Shown here: in pieces, positions 1 through 10,908 of the stretch
How the letters are laid out: every line of letters starts with the position of its first letter
How positions within the stretch are numbered: the first letter of the stretch is position 1
Source: Ulva prolifera
Taxonomy: Eukaryota; Chlorophyta; Ulvophyceae; Ulvales; Ulvaceae
Length of the DNA stretch: 64,000 nucleotides
Direction: 5' to 3'
Assembly (NCBI GenBank): GCA_023078555.1
Contig: CM041198.1
Span: 1,407,800-1,471,799, forward strand
Program-made: the position numbers and the translations under genes
Notes under the pieces: model-generated
Told to the model about the DNA's origin: nothing
Database searches by the model: none
What the model saw: only the letters and a program-made list of their open reading frames with translations

Positions 1-318
1 GTGCGCTTGAGCCACGACTGCATCGCTGCCAGATCTCGTACTTCACAGCCGCAGGCCGCGCTCCGCGGAGCTCCGAAGTCGAGAATCCCTATTGACTGCA
101 TCTTATAGCATGTGATCCCAACGAGGGTGATGTATCGGGGTTGAAGTCGCTATCGCGGCCTTCAATGGCGGTGCGTTGCCGTTCCTCGGCCGAATTCCTA
201 ATGGCCAGCTCTATGGCGCCTCTCAGGTATAAAAGCTGAGACAGAGCGCCATCTGAATGACACTCTCAACATCTTTTAGCCGCTACAATAGCACCGGACT
301 CGCATCCACTCGGACAAA
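1..318 (+). promoter_or_regulatory. Promoter and 5' UTR of GDE-family gene 1
   Basis: A TATA box (TATAAAA) lies at 228-234, 91 bp upstream of the proposed start codon. The segment is collinear with 11780-12060 upstream of gene 2, sharing the GGTATAAAAGCTGAGAC core and blocks such as GATGTATCGGGGTTG and TATCGCGGCCTTCAATG. Conservation of an untranslated block around a TATA box in two paralogs argues for a real core promoter. The transcription start is inferred to lie about 30 bp downstream of the TATA box. Confidence 0.65.
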
Positions 319-2233
319 ATGTGCGCGCCTCGTCTGCTGACCACCTGCCAGTGAATGAAGAGGTGTCCAATCCATCGCGACGCATTAATGCGTCAATTGA
401 CACGCCGTGATCATCATTGGCGAAATGCATCACAACCACTGAGTGTAGGCATCATGCGCGCATCTTGAAGCTGTCAATCTCTGCTGAGCATAGTGCTGGT
501 TGTAGCAGGGTGCAGTACATGATTTCCTGGTGACACATGACTTCTTACACAGTGCTGGGTCACTGTCAGATACTCCAACACGTCAATGTATCGAAGACCG
601 ATGATTGGAACCCATGTGCAGCTGTTTCTGTTTCACAGAGTGGTCCTCAGTAATCAATATTGCAGCTGCAATATTGATTAATGGTGTGGGGCTAGCCCCA
701 CACCATTCCATCCGGAATGTTGTTCTGTCATGTTGCAAGGTATGTGAAGACAAGATGTAGGTGCACAGGCACCGGCAGCATGCATGCATGTGAATGCTCT
801 GGCTGCCTGTGCAGGATGTACGCTGCAGCCGCAGTTGGCCTGATGATGGCCGGAGCCGTGTTGGCCCGCGAGCCCTCCAGCGCCGCCCTGGCCACCTCCT
901 CCCTGCCCAGCCGCGGCCTGCTTACCAAGGCCCCGGTTGTAGGCGACAATAACGGCGACGAGGGCGACGAGGGCAACGAGGGGGTTGCTGGGTTCTTTGC
1001 AAGCTTTGATCGTGGCGATGAGGGCAACGAGGGCGACGAAGGCGATGAGGGTAACGAAGGCGATGAGGGTGACGAGGGTGACGAAGGCGCTGTGCCGGAT
1101 GAGGAAGGTACTGAAGGCGACGAGGGCGATGAGGGCGACGAGGGCGATGAGGGGGACGAGGGAGACGAAGGCAATGAGGGAGGCAGCAGCTCTGAGACGG
1201 AAGAGTCCACGGTATCCCGGGTCGAGTGTACCGCAGAGGCCAGCGCCGAGTCGTTCTCCGCTATGGAGAATGCCCACATCTTCGTCATCGCGGAAGTGTT
1301 CACCCAGTTCTGCCGTGACGACTTTGAAGACTCCTCTGCGGCGGCGGTCGCCCTCGCCGCCTCCGACTCTGCGCGGGCCTTTGCCCGCGCCGTGGTGTCC
1401 ACTCAGGCATCCTGCGTTTCCACTGGTAAGGCCTTCGGTTGTGCCTCCGCGGCTGCCCTGGCCGAGGCGTGGGCTTCCGCGAGCGCCGAGGCGCATGCGA
1501 CCGCCGTGGCCGCCTCTGCGGAGCAGTGCGAGTGCCTCGCCAAGTCCCAGGCGCTATCCGTCGGCTCAGCATCCACCTTCATTACCCTGGTGGCTGATGC
1601 CTTTGCCCGCGCAGAGGTGACCGCGTGCTCTGAGGGTGATGCCGAGTCCTTCGCGACCGCCTTCGCAGACTGCTCTGCGCTCGCCTACGCCACCGTCTTC
1701 ACCAGGGCTATCGCCGAGGCGTTCCTGGAGGGCGACTGCTTCACCAGCGAAGTGAGCACCCGCATCGTCGCCGAGATCGGAGAAACCTTCGGCGTCATCG
1801 AGGGCTGCGAGCGTGATGACTTTTCCTTCGGTGACGCCCTGGGCTCCAACGACGGCTCCACCGCTGAGGGCGTATGCTCCTTCCCCCACTTGCTGTTACA
1901 TCCACGCTGTGGTTCATATGTATCACAATTGCGTGCGTCCCTGTCAAGCTGCATCGCCCGTGCATGCCTGTCCAGCTGCGACCATCAAGGAACACGTGAT
2001 GAGCTCCAAAGACAGGGGGACAGTCTCGTGATCTGATCCCTGTGCTTGAGCAATTTGACAGGCCTGTGGCTGTGGCCCCCCTGAGGGCGCTGCAGCAGCT
2101 GTTCTGTAAGTTCACCCAACCCGCGCAGCCCGTCAACGCCTGATCATCACTGTGTGCATATGTGTGTACACATGCATATGCGCGATTGCCTAGCCATGTC
2201 CATATGGACATTGGACACTGAGGACACGAAGGT

Positions 2234-2264
<31 letters not shown>

Positions 2265-2448
2265 GTGACACAATTCTGTGGTCAGATGACATTCATTACA
2301 CTCATCATTACGACCAGGCAACAGGTGAATATGGTGTGTCAGCAGCGATCACTTTGTGGTGCCATCCTCGCTATACTTGACTCTGTGTTTCTGTCCGCAG
2401 GTCGCCGACCATAAACACGGTGGCGTGGTCGTAGCCCTAGTCCGCTGA
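319..2448 (+). CDS. GDE-family gene 1: secreted collagen-like acidic, Ala/Cys-rich protein (spliced)
   Basis: Three exons are proposed: 319-350 (ATG TGC GCG...), 815-1871 and 2401-2448, joined by GT-AG introns 351-814 and 1872-2400. The product is about 378 aa. The residues MYAAAAVGLMMAGAVLA form the signal-peptide core. Next comes a (Gly-Asp/Asn-Glu)n tract, broken by a conserved GVAGFFASFDR-type spacer and a short GAVPDEE break. The C-terminal domain is Ala-rich and predicted helical, with ten cysteines including a Cys-Glu-Cys pair, and ends near EGCERDDFSFGDALGS. Glycine at every third residue is the collagen rule, but prolines are almost absent and every X-Y is acidic, so any triple helix would need cations. 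Codons within the repeat vary synonymously, which argues against a pure microsatellite. Without splicing of intron 2 the main exon reads on to 2036. The role is unknown; a cell-wall or extracellular-matrix protein is an inference. Confidence 0.7.
651..706. repeat. Two directly abutting perfect palindromes inside intron 1 of gene 1
   Basis: Bases 651-680 form a perfect 30-bp palindrome centred on CAGCTG. Bases 681-706 form a perfect 26-bp palindrome centred on GGGCTAGCCC. They touch without a spacer. The equivalent intron position in gene 2 (near 12380-12420) has no such structure, so they arose after the duplication. Confidence 0.9.
2235..2271. repeat. Poly-C tract (37 bp)
   Basis: An uninterrupted run of C lies within intron 2 of gene 1. 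Comparable C or G runs occur at 10166-10181, 15753-15782 and 37659-37683. Exact lengths are likely to be unreliable in any assembly. Confidence 0.9.
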
Positions 2449-3001
2449 CCACAAAGGCTAGATCTTGGAGGCTTCAGGACGTAAAGGCATGCGACCGGGA
2501 CGCACGAACTGCCGTCTTGTGGAGCGTGCCTCTCTGTGCCGCCTTGCCCGGCACAGGCGTTTTTGGCTGAGAGGGCAGGTTGGCCGTCCTCACTCCAGTG
2601 GGTGCCTGATCAGGTGCATTCGCAGCCGGTGCGGCCACGTGGAGGATGCATATGGCGCCTTGATGTAAATGTAGACTTGCTACCCCTTGAGGGAGCTCGG
2701 CAGTCCAATCTGGTGTAATTTCAGTGGTGCAACTTTTTGGTGTTTTGTTACGGCAGACTTGAGTAGGAGTAGTGTTGCTTGATCTTTAGTGGAGGTGTCT
2801 GTGAGTGGATCACGGCAGCGACAGTGCAGTGCCGTTGCCATGCCTTGCGCATCTCTCCTAAGGGCACTCATGTGGCATGAGTGGTGTAACTGGACAGTAT
2901 ACAACTTGAAGCCGAGTCTCAACTTTGTACAGCAGGCGGTTGCTGGCTCACGATGCGCTGGGCTGACATATGCATGGTCACCAGGCCACATAGCATGGCA
3001 C
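2449..3001 (+). other. 3' region of gene 1
   Basis: No gene is seen. The stretch is collinear with 14176-14650 downstream of gene 2, sharing a GGCTTCAGGAC block and a GGTGCGGCCAC block. TGTAA at 2714-2718 matches the green-algal poly(A) signal and would end the transcript shortly afterwards. Confidence 0.5.
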
Positions 3002-3137
3002 TGTGTCTTTTGCTGCGCCGGTGCTGGGGTTTTTTTTTGGGCGTGGTGGGTGTCGCGTGCGTGGGTGTCTGTGTGTTTGCTTCGTTTGTTTGCTTCTTCC
3101 GCGGTGCTGCCCGCCTTGCTACCTTTGTCCTTGTAAC
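3002..3137 (+). mobile_element. LINE-i 3' tail, 5'-truncated insertion
   Basis: The insert ends in the family signature GCCTTTGTCCTTGTAACACA-like tail and is flanked by a 14-bp target-site duplication, ACATAGCATGGCAC, at 2988-3001 and 3138-3151. It contains only 3' UTR sequence (T/G-rich, GCGGTGCTGCCCGCCTTGCT block) with no coding remnant. The tail has no poly(A). Confidence 0.8.
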
Positions 3138-3984
3138 ACATAGCATGGCACAGCAGCCGAGCGGGACCAGACCTGATATATAACACAGTAGCCACAACAC
3201 AGTAGCCAGCCATCATAGCTGCTCGGACACAAGCAGCTCGGCATCGGTGCGCTCCAGACAGGCCGTGACGGCTATCTGTGCAATAAAAAAAAAAGTTGAG
3301 CACCGAAACCGTCACTAGGGACACCCGGTGCGCACGGGCTCCCAGAACCTGCTTCTGCTTCACCGCGGGCATGATCGGCCTCGCGTACTCTGACTGGCTG
3401 TGGATGACGTGCTACAGCAGCAGTTTCACTGCGATGCGCTGCAGCCTGCACACTCTCAGTGTTTCACAGTCGAGGCAGAGGAAGCACGGCAGCAACGCCG
3501 ACTCTGCAACAGTGCAAGGCCCTGGGAGCCCTGCATAGCGAGCCGGGCAGCCTGTAGCGTGCAGAGAGCGACCATGGTCAAAGTGCCTCCTGGGAACGGC
3601 GATGCATGCATGCAGGTGCACGCGAGGCAGCACTGACGACTTGCAGTGCCTGTCCGTCACCGTTCCCCACCCTGAGCCCTCATCGATTCGCGCCACGGCG
3701 TGCTGTCATGATCACACCCTGACACTCGACCTTGCGTCCGGCGACTGCTCCCCGCGCCGGACAGGGCGGGGGATGTAGGTGGCGCAGAGGGCGACGCGGG
3801 GCAGTGAGCCACTCAAGTCACACGAGAATTTAGTTGTATGATTTACATATGAACGGGCGGAAGGGGGTCATCGTGTGAGGGTGTCTCAAGGACGCAGGCG
3901 GAGAGGCAGCCTAGGTTGCACCTCAGGGACGTCACGCAAGACGGGAACAGGGCACACGTAAGCCACCGCCGGTTCTCTGCGCGG
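3138..3984. other. Intergenic sequence with duplicated 3'-flank blocks
   Basis: No gene is supported. Around 3530-3640 the sequence resembles 14980-15090. The block at 3868-3945 (CTCAAGGACGCAGGCGGAG and following) resembles 15498-15575. Both pairs extend the segmental duplication that carries genes 1 and 2. Confidence 0.5.
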
Positions 3985-4082
3985 AAAGCACCGCCCACAC
4001 TCTGCTTCCCGTTCACGTGAACGGGCAGCAGAGTGTGGGCGGTGCTTTGAATTCGCGGGCGGGGTACCCCGCCCGCGAATTC
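3985..4082. repeat. Paired abutting palindromes, 64 bp and 34 bp
   Basis: Bases 3985-4048 form a 64-bp inverted repeat with no spacer, centred on GTTCACGTGAAC, with a single mismatched pair. Bases 4049-4082 form a perfect 34-bp palindrome, from GAATTCGCGGGC to its complement, centred on GGGGTACCCC. The two abut directly, as the pair at 651-706 does. No coding function or known element ends were recognised. Confidence 0.9.
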
Positions 4083-7062
4083 CGGCACCTCCACTTGTCC
4101 TTGCCCACATGCATGCGCAAGAAGGCCCCCGCGCACGCATGCCAGCTGAGTGCGCCAAAAGGGTTAGTGAGAACCTGGCAGCAGCTTTCAGGCGATGTGA
4201 CGGGACATGCATGCTTCGTGTTCGGCCGGGCTACACAGTCGACGTCGACGCGTGGATACTTCCTGTCTGAAGCTTGATGCAAGGATCTGGCCGTAACTTG
4301 GCCCGCAAGCACAGCTTTCAACACCGAAGTTGTGCATTCACATGGTCAGAACACTGGCATCATACAAGTGCTACACGAGCTGCCAAGACGGCTGACCCTC
4401 CCGCGAGGCCTTGTTCGAACGGTGATCACGCCGGCCACATGCATCGCGTTGTCCCGTCGCCACCCCTCGCGCATGGTCGCACGGATGGCCCTGCACACAG
4501 GCGGCCGACGGGCTGCGTACACATTCAGTGCCCCAGCGCAAGGAATGATGCTATGTGCTCTGGCATCATGTTCATTGGTGATGCAGGGCAGCGCGCCCTC
4601 AGGCATGCATTTCGTTTCCGGACGTGTATACACCCTTGACAGATATCCAGTAGTATCTACCTCTAGAGAGATCTACCTCGAGGTATTACAGAAGAGTGAA
4701 CGAGAGAAGACAAATACTACAAACGGATCCCCATCTACAGATAGCAGGCCGCGTGAGCATGAGCTTGCTGGACATCAGTCAACAAACCCACAGCGAGACC
4801 ACAGGAAGATCCCGAGCTGGGCCCAGAGCCACACATGTAGATCTGCCCACAGCGTGTGACACATTCACCGGAACGCGACGGCTCCATTTGCAACAAAGTC
4901 CTCGGGTGTCCCAGGCCACTGACGGGGCAATGCACAGCCCACAGCACGTGCTGCGGGCTGCCAGCCCAGTGCCCAGGCCTCCAGCTGCAAGAGAAGCACA
5001 TGTACACACAGCATATCCAACAGCATGCCTCGGGCCTGTGAGCCCATGCATCGGCACACACCTCCGGTGGCGCCCATCGCTGCACCGATATATACAGCAC
5101 CCCGCCAGGAGGACGACGAACCACACGACTCGTGTTCGGAACAGCCCGCAGAGCGCAGCAGGAGAGCGGCAGCCACCTAGGATTCGAGCTTGAATCCGCC
5201 TGAACTCAGGGCCAAGTCACAGCGAGCACCCGCAAACAGCACCCGCCTCCGCCCGACAGGAACCCAATGAATACGCACCCACACACCCCCGCGGGTCACC
5301 ACACACTATAGTATAGCTAGCCACCCCCGGGGGACATGCACCCACACACCCCCGGTACCCCCACCACACCCACACACTCGTCCCCGCTCGACCCCGCAAC
5401 TTCAAGTTGCGTGGCACCCCCGCGTCTGCACGCAATACAACCACGCCACCCGCGCGGCCGCAGCGGCCCAAGCTGGCAGCCCGGCCGGCGCCAGCCCAAT
5501 GCGCAAGCCGGCGCGGGCCTGTGAGCCCATGCATCGTCAAGCGCCTCCAGTGGCGCCCATCGTCCAGGCGTCGGTGTGTTACACGTGCACGTAGTTGTTG
5601 TGTATGTCTGTTTCCGTTCACTCGCCTGTGACACGGCGACAGCCTGAGTACGCCACGACGTCACTGGCTTCGCCAATGTAAAATATGTACGCGTCTGCGT
5701 TGTTGTCCACCGCAGAGCTGGAAGCGCTGTGTCAGCTTTGCGAGCCAATGGCACTCCGACAGCTGTGGAGTCCACAGCCTTGTGAATACATATATATAAC
5801 CCTTCGACATGTGCATGCCGCCAAACCAGTCGAGCAGCCGCCATGCATGTCGGTCGGTTCGGGGACTGCCAGCAGTTCCCGCATCTACAGCCGTACACGC
5901 ATGATATATTGATTCTGGACCAATGGCAAGGTCTGGTTCACAGACATCGCTCGTTGCCACTGCCCCCGCATGCATGCATGGCAAGCCGGGCACAGATGTC
6001 CGCATCGATGGCGGTGATGGGGAATTCACACCGGGGGACACCACACGTAGGCTGCACAGTCATGTACATACCCATATGGGTATGTGAAGAACAAATCACG
6101 CGAAGGGGTCACGGTGGAGGCCTCCTAGGAGGCATAGCTGTGTACCGCAGCTGCAGCTGCAACCACAGAGCAGATCCGCATCGGGGGAGCCGTGCATGCA
6201 TATCGCACGCCAAACCCTTTGCAGACGCACACGGCACTCTCTGAAGTAGTACTAGTGCTCCCTCCGAGAGGGCTTCTGGCAGGTGGGACGTGCACGTGGC
6301 AAAGGTGAAGCCGCGAAGCAGGTGTACATGCACTTGCAGACATGTACACCCTATGCACGGCCATGTGTGGCCATGTGTGGCCATGTGTGCTGCGGAAGCA
6401 GCGGTAGTTGTATTAGTTGATCGCACAGTGCGGAGTGGTGATGCACAGTGCGAAATGGTAGTCAGGCGTGTGGTGCTTCCTGTGCACACAGGTGTTGCAT
6501 GCTGCCTGCGCCCTGACTCAGTGAGAGCGAGGAAGTCAGTGAGTGTGATCATGCCCACCCCCGCTCTCACCTGTGCCATTTGCAGATTCGCAAGGCCCGC
6601 TCATGCATGCGGCCAGGGTGCCTGCAGGCGCGTTCAGCGCAGGGGACCCTGTGCGGCTGGCCGGGGGTTGTAACCCTATAGCCCTACATTAATGTTAATA
6701 TTAAAACATAGAGCCCCTGGGTACACTGACGCCCACCTGCGCGTGAGGCCCGTTAGCATGTCGTTCATGCGGGCATCTCTTTTGATGCAGTACATATGCC
6801 TGGCATTTTCAAGTTGAAACTTGCAGTTGATCGATCTGCCAGTGGCGCACCGCCATGCACCGGCCTGTGTCCTTGCATCTTGTGCTCCGTGGCAATCCAG
6901 TGATATGGCCGCTATACCATTGGATTGCCACATGCTCAGTTCATATATACATGGGCGTCTCAGCTGAGGTATGGAAGAGCCTCTGAGTGGACTCTGACGT
7001 TGGGCCGTCTCTGTACAGAGACATGTTGGCTGCCGGGCGCCCGGTGTAGGCTCCCCGGGCGT
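4083..7062. other. Intergenic region without a supported gene
   Basis: Open frames here are short and unsupported. Items seen: a LINE-ii tail remnant on the minus strand near 4684-4716; a direct repeat pair at 5034-5072 and 5515-5553 (GGGCCTGTGAGCCCATGCAT and following); perfect palindromes CATACCCATATGGGTATG at 6067-6084 and GCCTCCTAGGAGGC at 6120-6133; a triplicated GGCCATGTGT motif near 6360-6390; and a quasi-palindrome near 6889-6931. Confidence 0.45.
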
Positions 7063-7070
7063 GTGGCCAT

Positions 7071-7353
7071 CACTGCTGGATCCCTTTGCAGCATTTCCAG
7101 GTCTGCCACCCAGAAATTAGACCTGAACATTCAGAATTGCAATTGGTACATATGATCGGGCCCGTGTGTGTGCTGGTGTGTGGGTGTGTGCTTGGCGGTC
7201 TGCGGATCTGTGTCGCTTGCTTCGCCGGTGATGGGTGAGATGTTCGTGGGTGTCTTGGTGTTTGCTTCGTCTGCTTGCTCCTTTCGCGGTGCTGCCCGAC
7301 TTGCTGCCTTTGTCCTTGTAACACATATGATCGGGCCCGGTGACCAGACACTG
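7071..7353. mobile_element. hAT-like MITE interrupted by a LINE-i insertion
   Basis: The 8-bp direct repeat GTGGCCAT at 7063-7070 and 7354-7361 flanks sequence homologous to 9411-9512 and 22094-22195 (CAGCATTTCCAGG, TGCCACCCAGAAA, GATCGGGCCCGGTGACC blocks). An 8-bp duplication is typical of hAT elements. Removing the LINE at 7165-7322 and one target-duplication copy leaves an element of about 110 bp. No transposase is encoded. Confidence 0.65.
7165..7322 (+). mobile_element. LINE-i 3' tail inserted in the MITE
   Basis: A 17-bp target-site duplication, ACATATGATCGGGCCCG, is present at 7148-7164 and 7323-7339. The insert is 158 bp of LINE-i 3' UTR ending TTTGTCCTTGTAAC. It is younger than the MITE it splits. 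Confidence 0.8.
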
Positions 7354-7699
7354 GTGGCCATGGAGGCCCGGGGCTGGTTTCGTCAAGGCTGCAGCAATTG
7401 CAATCGGTGGGCGCGTCGTGTACGTACATGTGCTACGTATGTGCTACGTGCCATGTAGTCCTGAGGCCTGGGGGTCTGGTTCAGAGATTGTGTGCATGCA
7501 GTACATGTACATGTATGCTGTGTATGCTGGTGTGGTACGTCCATGTACATGGATAAATCTAAAGGCGTATGCTGATGTGTGCGATGTTGTACGAGCTTGT
7601 GCCTCTCGGCTATGGACGGTGACATTCCAGAGTCCACTTACCCCAGACCAGCTAAAGGGACAGTCCACTGGGTGGACTATTGTTATAGCCTGTCTCTAC

Positions 7700-7917
7700 A
7701 TATGTGTGTTACAAGGACAAAGTCGGAGGGGCCGGTAGCACCGCCAGGACAACGAGCAAGCACGCGAGCCTGCAACCTGCTGAAGCCTGTCTCTACGTCT
7801 GTGTGTTACAAGGACAAAGCAAGCGAGCCAGGTATCACCGCAAGCAAGAACCAGGGGAACCGCACACCACGCAACAAGCCACACGCAGCACACACCAAAA
7901 CAAGTCTGTGTGACAAA
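7700..7917 (-). mobile_element. Two successive LINE-i tails, minus strand
   Basis: The first insert (about 7709-7783) lies between copies of AGCCTGTCTCTAC at 7687-7699 and 7784-7796. The second (7806-7917) lies between TACGTCTGTGTG copies at 7794-7805 and 7918-7929. Both begin GTTACAAGGACAAAG, the reverse complement of the LINE-i 3' end. The second insertion used the target duplication of the first. Confidence 0.7.
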
Positions 7918-8070
7918 TACGTCTGTGTGACCCGGGTCAGGAACTGCAGTGGTGGAGCTGGAGAGCTAGCTGGAGCATTCTGCCACTGACGACGCCCCAC
8001 CTACCCGCAGTGCATACATCTCCTGGCCTTCCTTGCATGCGTGCTATGTTTACACTTGGCATTTGCCACG

Positions 8071-8100
8071 GTGCTGCCCGCCTTGCTGCCTTTGTCCTTA
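8071..8100 (+). mobile_element. 30-bp LINE-i insertion
   Basis: Only the last 30 bp of LINE-i (GTGCTGCCCGCCTTGCTGCC and the following ten bases) are inserted. They are bracketed by a 19-bp target-site duplication, ACACTTGGCATTTGCCACG, at 8052-8070 and 8101-8119. This is an extreme 5' truncation with otherwise clean target-primed hallmarks. Confidence 0.8.
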
Positions 8101-8119
8101 ACACTTGGCATTTGCCACG

Positions 8120-9060
8120 ACGTCGCCGATTGAATAGCGCCTTGCATGCGACGACGAGCTGGATTCGTAAGCATTCGGTGGCCTCTCGTGCAGCATAGCT
8201 CTGTGCGACCAGCCGTTAGAGTGAAACGAGAGAGATGAAACGATGACCGTTTCATCGCGTTGACATTGCGCGTGCAGCCCATGCACAGCTGCAGGCGGCA
8301 AGCTAGGTCCTTCAAGGTGCTGCCATAATGCACGTGTTTCAGACATGCGAAGCAACGAAGTGGATGCTCGAATATTGTCGCCTCGATGCTTCCCGCACCA
8401 CGCGCGAGTTGAACAGTTCATCGGCTGCGCAGTCACTAGCCAACAGGACACGACATCGGCTGCAGCATAAGGGAGCTCCGCGCGAATATTGAATCCATCC
8501 AGTTATATTACCATGGCATATCCTGTGATAATGATCTCTAGCGCCCGGCAAATTCAAGCCTGAGCGCGCTTGTATCTTGAGATGTAGCGCCTCGTGCGAC
8601 CCCACTCAAGAAGTGAGTTCATAGCCTGCGCTGCGACTGCGAATTCCAGTCTCAGGTCCATCTTCAGGATATGTATGACGAGGGATCGTGACAGCAATGG
8701 TGATGTGGTGGGCTTGCGATCCCTGCAGTATCCGTGCTAGCGCGAGAGCGTTTCAAGTCAATGCCTTGAGCCTGGTCAAATGGCAGCAGGCTTGGTCCCT
8801 CTGAAGCACACAAGCGTGAACGCCGCACTGGCCTAGTGTCCTTCCACACGCAACAAAAATGATGTGAAACACATGGCGAGACCATGGTCTCGTGGATGAG
8901 ACCAGGCCTCATCCACAAATTGCTCCAGATATGTCATGTATGCCTTACACTGGGTCATATGGTCAAATATTGGGATGCATCAATGCACAGGAGGAAGGCA
9001 CAGGCGTCCCAGACGATTGTCAAGAGCAAAGCTTGTCTCTGTTGAGCATTGCTCAGATGC
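8120..9060. other. Intergenic region without a supported gene
   Basis: No gene is recognised. A 16-bp perfect palindrome, CGAGACCATGGTCTCG, lies near 8877-8892. It is followed at once by an imperfect hairpin, GTGGATGAG...CTCATCCAC, a third instance of neighbouring foldbacks. Confidence 0.4.
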
Positions 9061-9070
9061 TTGGAAGGGT

Positions 9071-9235
9071 GTTACAAGGACGCAGGCGGCGAGGCGGGCA
9101 GCACCGCGAAACTAGCAAGCAGCGCAAGAATACAAACACCGACGCACCCGGGCCAAGCCACATCAATCAACCAGTGCCCCCAACTGGTGACACACACCCC
9201 CAGACCACCACACACCCACACCCACACACACACTC
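9071..9235 (-). mobile_element. LINE-i 3' tail, minus strand
   Basis: The insert begins GTTACAAGGACGC (the reverse complement of the LINE-i end) and carries C/A-rich 3' UTR sequence. A 10-bp near-perfect target duplication, TTGGAAGGGT / TTGAAAGGGT, lies at 9061-9070 and 9236-9245. Confidence 0.7.
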
Positions 9236-9410
9236 TTGAAAGGGTACATGCTTCATGACTTGCCATGCCTTGGCCACGTATGCATCTCTGAGACATGCTC
9301 GCCATGGTGCATGGTCCGCACCCATCTCTTCCAGAGGTTCGCCGTACCCAGGCAGCGCCATCGATGAAGGAGTCGCAAGCCTCTCTTTCAGCACAAACAT
9401 ATGCATGCTG

Positions 9411-9512
9411 TAGTGTTGGGTTGCTTTGCAGCATTTCCGGGGCTGCCACCCAGAAACTAGACCTGCAGATACGGAATTGTTCTATGTGATCGGGCCTGGT
9501 GACCAAAAATTG
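9411..9512. mobile_element. hAT-like MITE (102 bp)
   Basis: A perfect 8-bp target duplication, GCATGCTG, lies at 9403-9410 and 9513-9520. The left end TAGTGTTGGGTTG is loosely inverted at the right end. The interior matches the copies at 7071 and 22094. It is non-coding and must be mobilised in trans. Confidence 0.7.
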
Positions 9513-9520
9513 GCATGCTG

Positions 9521-10194
9521 CAGGCACATGTGCCAAGAAGAGGCAGCTCCAGGGGGGCGGAGGCGAGCTGCATCCTCCGCTCTGATATCATACTTTTATA
9601 TATATCATATGGGGCGACAGTCACACACACATTGCTTGCTCCAAAGCAGCGCTGGTGCCGATCGCCCAGCCTCAGGCATCCCGACCCCGCACAGTTCCTT
9701 CGTTGCTGGCTGCAATGCAACAGAAGGGTCCAGATGCATGTGATGCTCCATGTGGGGGTAGGCTCGGCAGACCGCGGCGCCTGCTCGTGCCTCATTGCAA
9801 ACATTCTTCTCCTTGCCGCGGCCTGGGAGTCGACTCCCAGGATCCCCAGGGGCGGGCCCGCCGCTAGGTGTGTGGAGCACCCTGTTGCAGAACCAAGCCC
9901 CCCTCTCATCAGCCAGGTGCGTCAGATTTAGCTTCAAATCCACTTGAAGTCTGGTTTGCCGGCTTAGACACGGCTACCCGTGTGGGCCGCATGCTGTGAA
10001 CGTACGGCGACACTGCATACGCACGCAACGTGAACGCGTACGCGTTCGGAACAAGCTGCCAACCGCCAAGCTGTGGCGCGTAACTATTGCAGCTGACAGC
10101 GGAAACCGTTCGGACCGGGCGTCGCCTTGTGTACATCACAGCGTGATTACCTCGAGTCTGAGGGAGGGGGGGGGGGGGGGGTCCACGCCCTCAG
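9521..10194. other. Intergenic sequence with short palindromes
   Basis: No gene is supported. A perfect 18-bp palindrome, CTGGGAGTCGACTCCCAG, lies at about 9824-9841. GGCGGGCCCGCC lies a few bases downstream. A G-run occupies 10166-10181. Confidence 0.4.
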
Positions 10195-10850
10195 CAGTGC
10201 AGCCGTCGGTGGAGCCTCCGAAGGAAAAGTGGTCGCCCTCGCAGCCCTCGACGGTGCCGGAAAAAAGCCGCTGGTCTCGATTCTGGGCCGTGGCCGGGGC
10301 CGCAGGCTCCCTGCGGGAACGCCGATGAGATCTCTGCAACGGCCTTGGCCCGGACTGTGGGACCCGCACAGCAGTGTGTGTACGCGGGGCTCATGCATTG
10401 CTTGGGGGTGACCGTCAGGGCATGGGCATGCAGCCCTCGAAAAAAGGGTGATCGGTATCGTCGGCAGGCGACACCTCCCCCAGAACCTCGGCTAGACGGC
10501 GGGCGGGAATGCGAATATGCACTGCAATCTCCCTCCAGTGGCAATGCTGGAGATGTGGGTAGCAGCGAGCGCGTGGACCAGGGGGGGCTTCGGGGCCGGC
10601 GGGGGCGGCGAGGGTGTCGGCGATGCGGCAGCTGCATCTTTGTGAAATCAATGTAGAAGAAGTGGCTGCAAAGAGGGGCTCGTGGGCCTGCAGCACTGTT
10701 GCGAAAGATGTGAGATTGGCCTGGCTGGTGCAGGTCACTGTTGTATCGGTGGTGCTGAAGGTTGGCGGTGCACCATCATGAGGCTATGGAATGGAAAGCG
10801 TCGCCCTCGTCGCCCTCATCGCCCTCGTCACCCTCGTCTTGAGATTGGTG
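10195..10850 (-). pseudogene. Decayed GDE-family copy (gene 8), minus strand
   Basis: Reading the minus strand, about 10850-10790 encodes four Asp-Glu-Gly triplets. About 10370-10195 encodes pieces alignable to the family C-terminus: RAKAVAE (family RAIAEAF region), IETSGFF, GTVEGCEGDHFSF and GSTDGCTAEGV. These pieces fall in different frames, and the middle of the domain is not recognisable. It is the only family member on the minus strand. It is best read as a dead copy rather than a new gene. Confidence 0.6.
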
Positions 10851-10908
10851 TCAGGGCTTTTCAAGAGGAAGTGCAGCGGGCATGCAAGCAGCCGATGCTG
10901 CACGACAC

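Noticed and set aside
728-1402. Long Ser/Pro-rich open frames antisense to the GDE genes (also 12418-13098 and 18938-19210)
   Set aside because: They are the complement of the Gly-Asp-Glu repeat, which is stop-free in several frames. Conservation of signal peptide, cysteines and splice sites supports the plus strand only.
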